A stretch of 64,000 nucleotides of DNA from Circinella umbellata. Lineage: Eukaryota > Mucoromycota > Mucoromycetes > Mucorales > Lichtheimiaceae. The DNA lies in contig JAIWNF010000008.1 in NCBI GenBank assembly GCA_025093555.1, forward strand, positions 558,001 through 622,000, written 5' to 3'. The stretch's first letter is position 1; each line of letters begins with the position of its first letter. The notes under the pieces were generated by a model. It was given only the letters and a program-made list of their open reading frames with translations. It ran no database searches and was not told where the DNA came from. The position numbers and the translations under genes are program-made. Shown piece by piece: positions 47,477 to 61,121 of this stretch.

Positions 47477-48930
47477 ATGGCCAAAAAGCACGGAAACGCC
47501 AATCGTAAACGCCAAAATAAAAACAAGGGAACCCCCAAGCAAAAGCAACAGCCTAAATCAGATGAAGTTGCCGCCACCACTGCCGCTACCGCCAATGGAA
47601 ATGACACTACAACCGCGTCAAACAGTAGCGCGTCATCTGTTGTAGAACAATCACCTGCAGTAGTCGAAAATAATAACAATAATGACAAAAAAGAACAAGA
47701 AGAATCTAATGTTGCACCTTCATCAACTGAAGTTGAAAATCTCCAAATTAAAGACCAACAACAAAAGGATCAAGTCAAGGAAAAAAAGGATGAATCCGAA
47801 ACTAAGAAGGATCAGCCACAACAGCAACAACAAAAAGAAGTGACCCCCGCAGTTTCAGAATTAACAGCTCCTGTTGACTCTCAAGGCGGTGAGGAGCATT
47901 CATCATCGACTACCGATGCTCACACTCACAAGGCTATTCTCGATGAGAACGCCAAACCCGTCAAGGAGAATGGTACTATCACTAAAGAACAAGCTGAGCC
48001 TGTATCGGAATCCAAAGCCGAGAACACCGAGGGCAAGGAAAAACAGGGATCGACACAAACTAATAGTGAATCAAAGGTCGAGACTCCAGCTGCACCTGCT
48101 GTTGAGGAAAAGAAAACAACCATTCCCAAGGAAGATAAAAAGGTAGAAACTATTGTTAAAAAGGACGAGCCCAAGAAGGAAGTTGTGGCATCAAAGGAGA
48201 CAAAAGAGGAACCTGCTAAGCCCTCTGTTAAAGCTGCTGTGGAAACTCCCAAGGAATCTGAAGTCAAGAAGGAACAGGTAGCTGCTCCTGCTGTTGACTC
48301 TAAGAAGGAGGAAATTGCTCCTCCTGCTGAAGCTAAGAAGGAAGAATCATCTGTACCTCCCACTGAAATTAAAAAGCAAGAACCATCTGAACCTGCCACT
48401 GAAACCAAGAAGCAAGAACCATCCGAACCTGTTGTTGAAACCAAGAAGGGAGATCTAGCATCAGCTGCTCCTGTTGCTGAAACTAAGAAAGAAACAGTTA
48501 AAGAAAAAACATCACCAGCAAAGGAGCAAGAAAAGACTGTCAAAGAAGCCACTGCTACCACTAAGCCAAAGGCTGGAGAAAAGCCAGTCAAAACTGAAAA
48601 GACCAATGGTGTAGCAAAGCCAAAGAAAGTTACAGAATTATCCAAGTCCAAATCAATTAGCAAGAAACGATCTCAAATCTTGGGATTATTCAAAAATAAG
48701 GACAAGGAACCAAAGGTAAAAAAAATAATTATTATTGGATTGATTGGGTTGTCTGGAGGGAAAAGAAAATTACAATTTTATTGTTAATTTTAATTTACAC
48801 AGAGAAAAAAACACATGGTTTTATTTTTACTAATTACTAGTATCACCAATCTTCATAATAGGCTAACTCAACGACATCATCTACAACTGACAAGGAAACT
48901 AAGCGTAAGACTTGGCAATTCTGGAAGTAA
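47477..48930 (+). CDS. Lys/Glu/Ala/Pro-rich low-complexity protein
   Basis: The ATG at 47477 (MAKKHGNANRKRQNKNKG) begins a basic head. A long disordered middle follows, with imperfect repeats of PxxETKKxEPSEP and AxxKKEE type. Exon 1 ends KNKDKEPK at a GT donor (48717). Exon 2 begins after ATAATAG near 48863 and encodes ANSTTSSTTDKETKRKTWQF, ending WK at TAA 48928-48930. The basic patch ISKKRSQILGLFKNK plus the aromatic KTWQFWK end are the only parts that look constrained, and could bind membranes or a partner. I do not recognise the family. The very CT-rich upstream tract and the codon regularity suggest good expression. Confidence 0.8.
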
Positions 48931-50052
48931 CCTATATGTGGTTCTTTGTCTCTCTTTTTCACGTCTCCCTTTCATTTCCCTTTTTTTTTCATAATTTTTT
49001 TTTACCGCCCTTTTCATACCAAATAATTTCAGAAAAGCAACGTGGAAACTAATAACTATAATACAAAAAAAAAGAAGAGCGCGCTCATATCCCCGCAACC
49101 TCTTTAACCTATTGAGTTTTTTTTATGACACGTTGACTATTTTGTATACATATTTCTGTTTAGCTTCTATTTTTTATTACTTTTATACTTAGTACCTTTT
49201 TATAACTTCTTACGCCTTTATTCTTCTACCTGTCTTATATACACAAATATTTCCGCAATATTTTTACGTCTTTTGCTATTACTGATCCTTCTTTTTTTTA
49301 AAAAAAAAGTAAAAATAAAAAGAAATCTCTATACTATTTTACATCATTTTTATGCAAAAAATGTTATATTTATTAGTTATATTAGCAATAAAAAATACCC
49401 TATCAAATAAGTGGGTTATGTGGCTGTTAATCTATCATGTATTTGCTCATATAACTGATAAATGTTATAGTTTTACCTGATGGGAAAAATAACCATTAGA
49501 TTATAATACTGAAGAATAATGCTCGGATTATATAAAGAAAAGCCTGTGAATTTGATTTTTTTTCGGTGAAACTACGTACATATAAATCATAAATCTTTGA
49601 TGCATTACATGCCTGAAGTATATAGATTTGTGCGCTGTAGAATTATTGTGATGGTGACGGATTAACAGCGAGCGACTGAAAAAAAAAGTATACGGACACA
49701 TGCCTTTTTTCGTAAGTGTACATAAGTAGACAAAAATGATAGAAATAACGAGAGTTTAAGTCCAAGCGTATTTCTATATGTCAACAATAAAGCTGAGGAG
49801 GATGATTTAATAAGTGTCAATAGACCTCTTTTGTTTTCTCCGCACTTACTCTGGAAATTTCCTCTTGCTAAGCACCGGCAAAACCATCGGCGTAAAAAAA
49901 ACATTTTGTGATAAACAACAAAAAAAAAAAAACTCGCCACTCCAAAAAGTCAAGAACTTTGCTTTGTTCAACCAACGCGTTGTTCGAACAATAAAAAAGG
50001 AAGAAAAGGAATAAAAAAAGAAAGGAAAAAACAAAGAGTAAATAGTTTCAAC
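48931..50052. other. intergenic, no gene seen
   Basis: About 1.1 kb of AT-rich sequence with a pyrimidine-rich stretch after the K/E-rich gene. Frames here are short and lack motifs. Confidence 0.4.
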
Positions 50053-51678
50053 ATGTTGCCAGCAATGCGGTTTCAGTTTTGTAAAATTACGACTTTTGTA
50101 CCTACACAAATGTCAACTACACGCGTACGTTATTTTCAAGTAGCATCAAAATGTTGGACACGACCCATGTCATTACAACAGGGGTCCACTGTAACATTGA
50201 GGTTCGTTTATTATTATTATATTTTACTTATGGGATAAACAACTATTTTTATGTGTGGTACTTAAACGACTTTTTTTGAAAAATAATGGTAATAGACTTC
50301 GTAATATCCAGCAGTATCAAGTAAATAATTTTTGTAAAGTAATTAGTCGACGTGGACTAGTATCTCCTAGTAACGATAACCATGGGAACGACGAATCAAA
50401 GGCTACTACACCAAAACAAAAATTACAACAAAAAGCTGCCAATGCGAAAATGATGATTAATTCGGTAGGCAGTTTGAATAGAAGGAACTAAGGAATCAGT
50501 AATGGATTAAACATAAATCTCACATGAATTCAAAACTATTATTTACTATTATGATGATAGATTAAAGACAAGGCTATTCCAGCTCATGAAAATATTTATA
50601 CAATTCCGAACTTTCTGACCTTTGCAAGATTAGTTTCAGCACCATTTATAGGGTATTTGATCATGAAGCACGACTATGAATTCGCATTAGGAATATTTGC
50701 ATTGGCAGGATTCACGGACTTGGTAAGGCCACGTGTGATAAAAAAATAGCTCTGTGTGACTCCTTGCCCCCCCCTTCCTCCAAAAATACAGGATAGATAT
50801 ATTTATCTGTATGCACTTCTCAAATTAATCGCCATATATGCAATACATATAAACATATACAGCTTGCCGCTCAACTTTTCTACTTCTCCTATTTTTTTTA
50901 ATAATTCTTAAATTAGCTTGATGGGTACATTGCGCGTAAATATAATCTCAAGACGGTAGTTGGAAGTATCATTGATCCAGCTGCAGACAAGGCATTAATG
51001 ACTGTGATGACTATCACTTTGGCAGCAGAAGGTGTATTACCAGGTAAGTTGATTTTTATTAGCTATATAACTTATATGAGAAGTATATGGTAATTATAAT
51101 TATGATAATGTTGATTTTTTATTTTATTTTTCAACGCCTTTTTATACAAAAACAAGTACCATTGGCTGGCTTAATTCTTGGACGTGATGCGGGGCTTGTG
51201 CTTGCCGCCTTTTATTATCGGTATATCTCATTACCAAAACCAGTAAGTCGCAAGTTTAATATAGGCGGAACAAATCTGATTGATCATTGTTTATTGATGG
51301 GTACACAAGAAAACATTAGTGCGGTATTTTGATTTCTCAATACCATCTGCAGAAGTTCGCCCCACCATGATTAGCAAGGTGAATACAGCACTTCAATTAG
51401 TTCTTATGGCCGCTTCTTTGACTTCAACCGCCTTAGGACAACCTTCTTCTGAAATTATGACAGCTTTGCAGTAAGTTTTAAATTATTTATGCTGAATAGG
51501 AATGTTCTATTTTTTTAAATGAAAAAAAAAGGAGAAAAAAATCTAATTCTTAATTATTTTATATCTGTGGGTGCTTGTTTTTTTTAGTTGGACAGTTGGT
51601 GGCACAACAATTTGGTCTGGCGCCAGCTATATTTATTCTAAGGACGCTGTACGAATCCTTAATCACGAAACTAAATAG
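50053..51678 (+). CDS. CRD1: mitochondrial cardiolipin synthase (CDP-alcohol phosphatidyltransferase)
   Basis: Seven exons: 50053-50201, 50296-50464, 50561-50722, 50917-51043, 51157-51242, 51310-51470 and 51588-51678. The N-terminal part is basic and Ser/Thr-rich without acids, as for a mitochondrial presequence. ENIYTIPNFLTFARLVSAPF opens the enzyme. The catalytic signature DGYIARKYNLKTVVGSIIDP plus AADKA matches D-G-x2-A-R-x8-G-x3-D-x3-D. Then come PLAGLILGRDAGLV and, after the acceptor at 51309, RYFDFSIPSAEVRPTMISKV NTA, which matches the eukaryotic CRLS1-type enzyme. It joins CDP-diacylglycerol and phosphatidylglycerol in the inner mitochondrial membrane. The symbol is by analogy with yeast. 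Confidence 0.92.
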
Positions 51679-52073
51679 TGTTGCTGTATAATTATTGTGT
51701 ATCACCCATACATTATACAACCAGATTAACAACAACCAAACCCAATTTTTTTTTAAAACACATTTTGTTACAATAAGGAAAATGCTCATTAAAGCAACTC
51801 ATCGCACGATAACGAAACTCATTTTTCTTTTTTTTTTTCTACTTTTTCTTTTTCTCTCTTTTTTTTTCCTCTTTTCTCTTCTTCCTCTTCACTTTTTTCA
51901 GTCATTCCTTCTTTTTTTAACCAAATCCATTACTTTTAATTTGTATTAAAAGCAGTTTTATATATCATTTTCATATTTTTAAACTAAACATTCAGTCCTT
52001 TATATATTGATGCATATTATCATTTTTGACGAAAAGATCAACTGTTACTATAATTATAACAAAATTACCAACA

Positions 52074-55000
52074 ATGCCCGTCAGCACACAACTTCCTATA
52101 AAAACTTCTTCAACTAAGCCGTTAAGTCGTCATAACTACGACGTAATAATTAATGATAAAAAGAATAAACAATCTATTGAAAACATCACAACTACTACAA
52201 AAACTGTGATCCCAACAGCAACAATAAAATCTACTACTGTAGGAGAACAACGAAAGCAACAACAGGAGCGAAGCGTTCAAGTTGGTAAGAATGAAATTGA
52301 AATATTATTACCCCTGGTTTCCTATTTTTTTTTTATTTTTCTTAAACAGGTTTTTGACAATTTTTTTTTTATTTTTAGCTTTAAGAGTTCGACCTACTGA
52401 ACATGTCAATGAAACCGTTTCAACTTGGGGTAAAGTAATTACCATTGCACCATTTCAAAAATCGTTCGCATTCGACCATGTTTTTGAATCGACTAGTACA
52501 CAAGAACAAGTATTTCGAGGCACAACCTTGGATTTAATTGGTCAAGTGATAGATGGTAAGTTTATTTGGGAAAACAATAGTAATCCTGTTTGGGTTAAAA
52601 TTGATTTTTAACAATTATGTAATCCATATATAATTTTTATCCTTACCCCTTTCAATGGATAATGAATAAAAATAGGTCGTAATGCTACACTTTTGGCATA
52701 CGTAAGTTTTTCTTTTCTTTCTTTCCTTTTTTATGGATTCTAACATTCATTATCATGTGAAATATATTACTAAAAAAAATCTTGGTTTATGTATATTGTG
52801 TTGTACAGGGTGAAAAATCAACGGGAAAATCATACTCTTTAGGATGTACATTGAATAATTATGATGGTCCAGAAAATGAAGGTATAACAGAGGAAAAAAA
52901 TTTCTGTTTTTTTAACAATGATAATGTTATGATAATTATAACTGGATCAACTGACTAAAAGGAAGATGCGTTAGGCATTATTCCAAGAGCTGCAGCAACA
53001 CTTTTTGATCGTTTACAACAACCTAGCAATCAATCACTACGACCTGCATCAACCTTTACTTCTTCGACATCTTCTACTTCTTTACGGGCACCAAGACCAA
53101 CTCAATCCACTTCTGCTTCAGCAAGGTTACGACCTGTTTCTATGGCAGCTCCTCCTCGACGTGGTTCTACACCCAATTTATCCAACGGTACCAATGCACC
53201 ACGCTATACAGTTCGAATTTCATTTGCTCAAGTTTATGAAGATAAATTAGTCGATTTGTTAAATACCAATAATGATGATAAACGTGACAAAAGAAATACA
53301 ACAAGTTTTCCATTTGATAGGCCCGTTCGTAATGCTCAGCAAAATCAACATGGAATTAAAGAAGTCGTTGTACGAAATACAGGAGATATTTTAAGGTTTT
53401 TTATCAATTTTCATTGTCATTTCACGTAACACAATACCAATTAAAAGAAACACAAGCTAAAAAATTAATTATTGTTTGTGTAAATTTAGATATCTTGAAA
53501 TGGGGGTCGAATCATCAAATCAACAAAAGCATACTACTGTTTTCACATTTACACTGACACAAGAGAAATGGGTCAAGAAGCAACAACAAGAACAACAAGA
53601 ACAAGAACAACCAGCATCTTCTTTATCAGCAACAACTTCAACATCTCGGATACCCATGATTGCTAGTAAATCATTGCCTTCTAAATCTCCCAGTGCTTTA
53701 GTAGCATCTGCCAAACGTCGTGTTAGTACATTAAATGTCAAGGCAATGGTTGGACAAATGGAAAAAGCCAATAAAGAAGAAGAAGGTGAATGGGTTGCTG
53801 AACACTCAAGGTTACATTTTGTTGATTTGTCCAACCCCACTAGCAATCATATGGAAGAATTATTCCCTCTTCTGAGTATGCCAAGTAACGATCCAAAACC
53901 GGATGGTACTACCGAAAAGGAAGAATCTCGTTTGACCAAGTTACTTCAAGGCTCTTCTACTATTTCCTTATTGGCATGTATCAATACGGAAGACTTGGAA
54001 CATACCGAAAAGACAGTGAAATATGCTTGTCGTGCTCGTAACAATAAGATAGATGCGGATTATCATTATTGTGAAGAGTGGATGAAGAATGATAACCCAA
54101 GCTTTTTGCGGGAGACCATTGCAAAGTTACAAGCCGAAGTCCAGACACTTAGCAAGTATGAGGATGAAGATGATAGCATTATTAATAGTCCTTCTTCCTT
54201 CACATCACCATCGCGTCTCCGCCATATTTCTTCTTCATCATGCTCGTCAGCCAACTCTGATCGAATTTCCGTGGGTCCTTCTTCTTCAGCACGTACGACA
54301 ATCACTATACCAGATACAACTAATGAAATGGATGCTCAACATACAGTGCTTGCCGATTTACGACAACAAATCGAAGAATTACAAAATGAAATAGCTGTAA
54401 CTCGTGAACGCAATCGTTTTGTCGAGAAGCAACTCAACTCTGCTCGAAAACAGCAAGAGCAACAACAAGAACAACCATCATCGCTTTCATTATCTATTGC
54501 AACACCAACAGAATCGATCCATCCACAAGATGCGTTAACATCAAAAGATGAAAGTGTTAAGAAAGAAAAAGAGGAGGAGAAAAAGCTAAGCGCACCTGAA
54601 TTATCATCACTCAAAGACCTCAAGGAATCCTTGGCACGATCTATTGCACGTGAACAAGCCATCAATGCTTATATTGATGCAATCGAAAAGAAGATCATGA
54701 ACTTAACAAAAGACAGTGACAATAATGATACCTCTGCTTCTTTGGAATTGATTCGTCAGATTAAGCAAACATGCCAGAAGACTGATTCAAAAACCATTCA
54801 GTCGGATGCTAATCAACTTCAACACGAACTTGTAGAGTCCTTAAAAAATGCAGTTCAAACCAAAGCTGATCGTGTCGACCAACTAGAATCACAATTAATT
54901 GAAGCTGAGAAGCTGCGTACTGAACTTGTTAGTTTGCGAGAAGAACAATCAGCCCAAATCAAGCAATTGACTGGCTCTTTATCTACTGCCCAGGAAGAGT

Positions 55001-57441
55001 GTACTTCACTTCAAGAACAATTGGAACAAGAACAAACAAAACATCAAGCGGTACAACAACAATCCACAGAAATGATTCAAGCATTGGAAGTTCAATTGAA
55101 AGAAGTATCTACTGAGAACAGTCAAAAGGAACGTGATTTGAAAGATATGAAGACCAAGGTCGATGAATTACAAAAACATATGTGGGATCAAGAAAAAGGT
55201 ACCCAATTAACGTTACGTAGACGTTTCGAAGAACTCGAGCGTGTCAAACTTGATTTGGACTGTTTACGTCAAGTAGAGGAAAAACAAAGCATGGTTATTG
55301 GTAATTTGGATATCAAGCTAGACCAGATGGAATTGTTGACCCAAACTCTACGCCAGCAATTGCATGAAAAAGATGAATATATTGATAATTTGGCAAAGGA
55401 GAACAAGATCAAGACTCAATTAGTGGAAGAAGCACAAAAGATGGTCAATGACGTCGTTCGAGATGTGAACAAGATTGGTCAAGAACGAAAAAAATTGGAT
55501 ATGACTGTCCAAGTTCTTGAAGGTACACTTCGACGTCAAGATGATTGCTTAACGAGATCAACGGATCAATTACATGAGTTGGAACATCTTTATAGTGCTC
55601 AAACCCAAGAAATGCAAGAAAAACAACAATACATTGATGAATTGTCTACCAAAAAGCAAAAGCTTGAACAAGAACTTGAAGAGACGACAACAAGAGCATC
55701 CAAGAGTGATGATCGTGCACGTCAACTTGAAATTGAAGTTACCAATGTTCAAACCGCCTTGCAACAACAGATCAATAATGTAAATAGACTTGAAGAGGAG
55801 CAGATGCAAACCGATTTTGAATTACAGCGAACCAAAGCTTTGGAAAGCCGTGTTGAAGAATTGGATGAAGAATTAGCCAAAATTCACAAAGACCGGGATA
55901 TGGATGGAGATGCAAGAGTCAGAGGATCAAAGAATGTAGCTGCTACCGATCTGGACGATGTTGATATCCGTGGTATTATTACTGGTCTTGAATCTCGATT
56001 ACAATCACTTCAAAAAGCTCAACGTGTGGATCAAGATGAGTTTGATAAGCGATTTGAACGTGCAGTGAATGAACTGGAAGAAACCCAAAAGATTAATCGT
56101 GATCAACAACGCACTATTGAAGCTTTGGAAGCGTCGTTGAAAGAAATGCAAATTCAATTAGACGAAACAAACGCAAGCTGTACCGAAAAATCCAAACAAG
56201 TTGAAGTTTTGGAAAACCAATTGAGTGAAGACGCTGATGATAATGCATCCGAAGTCAGTAGCTTAGGTAGCAGTGACTTATTGCGACAAATGGGTGATGT
56301 ACCAGCAACAAAGGAATCGAGCTCTTCAGTTGTTGATGAAGACGTGTCCACTAATAAGCAAGAATTACTAGCTAAATTCCGAGAAAAATTACAAGATCCT
56401 AAAGGTCAAGAAGAACTCTTGAAAAAACTGGCTCGACTGACAGAAGACAACACACAATTGGCAACCCATGTCACCGATTTAGAAGGTCAAATCAGTCTGC
56501 AACGTAGCAAGATGACATTGGAGACAAAGAACTTGGAGCTTGAAGTGATTCGTTTGACTTCGGCCAAGAATCGCTTGGAAAAAGAAATGGAACAAGTGAT
56601 GTCTACTTCCTCACGTAATAGCAAACGTGTCAGCAACAATCATGGTCTTGATAACGTTACTTCACCACCTCAATCACCTCGTGTCATGTCACCTACGAGA
56701 GATTCAAGGATAGCCAAATCAGGTTCCCTTCGATCACTTCCAGAAGAGGAACTCAATAATGGAAGACGTATTTCTTCTCAACGCACCAGTCGAACACGAA
56801 CTGCATCTACTTCTATATTTCCACCACCCACAGCACCACCTTCTAATCCATTACCCCCTGTACCAACAGCATTACCACCTATACCTGCACCTTCATCTTC
56901 TACTTCTTCACATATTAATTCTGTATCCTCTCCACCCATGTCACCCACACGTTCTATTTCATCTCCCATTCTTATTCGACAAAACTCGAGTACTACCGTA
57001 ACAAGTGGTGCAAGTGAAATCACTAGTATAGATACTGATGGTTTAACTTCGGACCGTTATGAACGTATTATTCGATCTATGCAACGCAAGATGCGTATTG
57101 CTGAAAATGACGTTAAGGCACATCAAGATGTGATCAGCAAGCTTGAATCACAACTTTCTCGGTCTGAACATATGGTTCGTGAAGTAAAGAAACAATTGGA
57201 TGTATTATCACGAGAAAAACAAGCTTCCAGTATTGAAATACAAAACTTACGAAGCCAAGTAAATCAAACCCGTTCACAACATCAATCTGCAGCATTACGT
57301 ACAGCAGAAGAGTGCAAAACACTTGAAGAAGAACTTGCCAGACAACGTCATTTAAAAGATAAAGCCGAAAAGGCTCGTCTCATCCTTGAGAATAGGATGG
57401 AAGAATTAATGAGCAAGAAAAACAAATTCATGTGCTTCTAA
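52074..57441 (+). CDS. kinesin-like protein with degenerate motor and long coiled coil
   Basis: The first ATG is at 52074. Exons: 52074-52284, 52379-52555, 52676-52701, 52809-52881, 52966-53395 and 53490-57441. The motor part is recognisable: ALRVRPTEH, FAFDHVFESTSTQEQVF, LLAYGEKSTGKSYSLG (P-loop), GIIPRAAATLFD, VRISFAQVYEDKLVDLLN, and RLTKLLQGSSTISLLACINT with KYACRAR. The normal switch I SSRSH is replaced (ESSNQQKHTTVFTF) and switch II DLAGSE reads DLSNPT. The rest, about 1,100 residues, is heptad-rich coiled coil (EELERVKLDLDCLRQVEEKQ and many others), broken by a Ser/Pro-rich stretch near 56,640-56,980. About 1,600 residues in total. Function is probably scaffolding or regulated microtubule binding; the kinesin subfamily is unclear. 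Confidence 0.88.
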
Positions 57442-57736
57442 ATTATATACACACAAAAACTTAACTTATTTTTTTCCCCCTCCTCCCTTTTTTTTTTGAC
57501 CATCATATTATATAATATTATTACACTTTCATTCAATCCTCCTAAATATTTTTCTCAATTCCCACATTCACAATCAACAAACTTTTTTTTTTCTTTTATC
57601 ATTTGTATTGTTGTAAACTAAATAGTCTATCATTAATTTCCCTTTCTCTTTATTTATGTACAATAAAACTCCTTCCCTCTTTTCATCCATTTTTCTTATT
57701 ATAAGAATATACAAAAATGTTTTTTTTTACTTTACT

Positions 57737-58794
57737 TTATGCTGAAATCTTCTTTTGTTTTTGTGCTTCATGGAATTTAGACAGAACAAGTTGACATTTT
57801 GTTTCCTTGCACAAATCATATAAGCCGTCCTTATTCATCTTATCAAAGAAAGTGAGACCAGCACCACGTTCAACAGCATCCAAAGGAACACGGAATTGTT
57901 CTAATGGCACATCATCCGAAATAGGGGCATTAGGTAATACAAATGCACCTACACTGTATTTACCATTACGTTCGGTCATAATGACCTTATAGAAATGGGT
58001 AGGGACGGCTACATTGGGAGGATTACCAATGACTTGATATTTAACATAGAATTTACCATCGGCTTCTTGATGAGGTAAATACAAGGGACCCGTGAATACA
58101 TAGACATCAGGAAAGGTCTTTGTTAACGATCGACAAAAGTTTTCTACATGAGCCCAATAATCCCGGTTAAATCCTTCACCCACTTGAGGTGCAATGTTAC
58201 TCAAATAAAAGGTTTCATTCATAGCTTCTTGATCAAACTTGACATCAGCAGCAGGAACCATATGACCACGATCAAATCCACTCTTATAATAGTCTTGAAG
58301 ACGAGCACGGAATTGAACAGGAATATTTGTATCTTCAGAGAAATTGGATTTGGCACGATCGACGCCTTCTTGACGTTTGAGAGAGGCAGGAGTCAAATGT
58401 TCAGCGACCCAGTTGGGGTTACGATCTCGACGATTGTAGGATACAACATAAGCATTGCGATATACAATGTCATTGACAGGGCCTATTCATGGTTTTCATT
58501 AATGTTATTTTTTGTATATAGTGTAAGGAGTGAGAAAAAAGTTCCTTTTTTAACAAAAAAAAAATTACCTGGGAAGCCAAAAGGTAAAATGGTCTTTGCA
58601 TTCTCAATCTTGTCTAACGTGCGTTGAGGTCCACCAGCTGGTCCAGGAACAGGTCTAGGTGCAACAGGAACAGGTTGACTAATAGCAGCAGGCTTAGGCT
58701 TTTGAGCAAATTTGAGATAAGCAGCATAAGAGACGGCACCAAGAGCGGCACCTCCTACTAAATAAGACACACGTTCAGCAGCTGGCGAAGCCAT
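57737..58794 (-). CDS. NUC1: mitochondrial DNA/RNA non-specific endonuclease (NUC1/EndoG)
   Basis: Two exons (58569-58794 and 57737-58482). An N-terminal segment with VGGAALGAVSYAAYLKFA and a Pro-rich linker fits an inner-membrane anchor. The nuclease part has YVVSYNRRDRNPNWVAEHLT, then FDRGHMVPAADVKFDQEAMN with the DRGH active-site His, and FYLSNIAPQVGEGFNRDYWA, where the conserved Asn binds the metal. It ends with FFDKMNKDGLYDLC. All residues expected for an active enzyme are present and the length is normal. In fungi it sits in the mitochondrial intermembrane space and takes part in mtDNA turnover and cell death. It converges with the kinesin-like gene, leaving about 295 bases between stops. 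Confidence 0.96.
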
Positions 58795-59162
58795 TTTAAT
58801 TCGAATTGAAGTGAAAAAAAAAAAAGTGGGGAGAAGGGGGGGATAAACAATAAAAATGTTACCCTACTTTGAGTTGTTACTGGGTTTTAAATATGAAACC
58901 AAAATGCTATCATTTATTTTTATTGTTTCGAAATAACTTGGAACAGTAGTAAGATGATTTATTATTATATTTAATATGAATGCAAATTATGTGAGTGAGT
59001 GGGTGAAAGTTATATAGAAAGAAATGATACAAAATAATAATAATAAATAAAAAAAAAGAAAGTATGCGAAGAGTAGAGTAGAGTAACAGGAAAGGAGGAA
59101 GGAAAGGGGGGGGTGGGGAAGAGATAAATCATAAATGGACGTGAGGGAATGAAAGAAACAAA
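58795..59162. promoter_or_regulatory. spacer upstream of NUC1, downstream of KRR1
   Basis: About 370 bases of A/G-rich sequence between two minus-strand genes. It must hold the NUC1 promoter and the KRR1 terminator. Confidence 0.5.
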
Positions 59163-60488
<1,326 letters not shown>

Positions 60489-61121
60489 GGTATTGTATAT
60501 ATGTCTATATATTAAAGAAAAGGGAAAAACTGAGTCGGCAGAGGGAAAGCTTATGGAAACTTTGGGCTGGGAAATTATTTGACAAGCCACCTTTTTTGGA
60601 GTGGTTTGCAAAATTCTTGTGTTACCATCAATGCAAAACTTGTTTTTATTTTTCTCTCCCCCTTTTTTTTTTGTCATAGCAACATATCTTGTTAAAAAAT
60701 AGTTGTCATGGACATACTTATTTTCAAAGTACTTGTACAGTTTCCTTGGAAAATAAAATCAAATTATGTTGTTGCTATGCAACAAAACTACTATGAAGAA
60801 AAATATGTTTCTTTTTGCTTTTTTATTAAAAGCTTTTTTACTGGACGTTGTTCGATACTTAAATTATTATTAATTTGCTATCTTTGCTATTGTCTCACAG
60901 TTATTCTATGTATGGTTGTGAACAAGCAACCAAACCAAACATTTCATCTACTCTACCCACTTGTATCCTAAGAGAGAAAATGGGTTACTAAAAATCATTT
61001 TAACAGTATTCCAAAAATCTATACCCAGTCACTCTATAATTCGGGACGTGACAAATAAATTACCCAGCAGACCAACTCTTTTGTGCACCCCACCCCCCTC
61101 TCTATATTAATAAAAAGCATA
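60489..61121. promoter_or_regulatory. divergent promoter region between KRR1 and NDUFAF6-like gene
   Basis: About 630 bases. Plus-strand frames at 60473-60679 and 60708-60971 are open by chance and lack motifs. A C-rich patch (CACCCCACCCCCCTCTC) lies just before the NDUFAF6-like ATG. Confidence 0.45.

Noticed and set aside
47926..48663. Minus-strand 245-residue frame
   Set aside because: It is antisense to the Lys/Glu-rich gene; its Ser/Val bias is the mirror of K/E/P/A codons.
51695..51949. Plus-strand 84-residue frame after cardiolipin synthase
   Set aside because: It is mostly Phe/Leu from a pyrimidine-rich 3' region and has no start context or motif.
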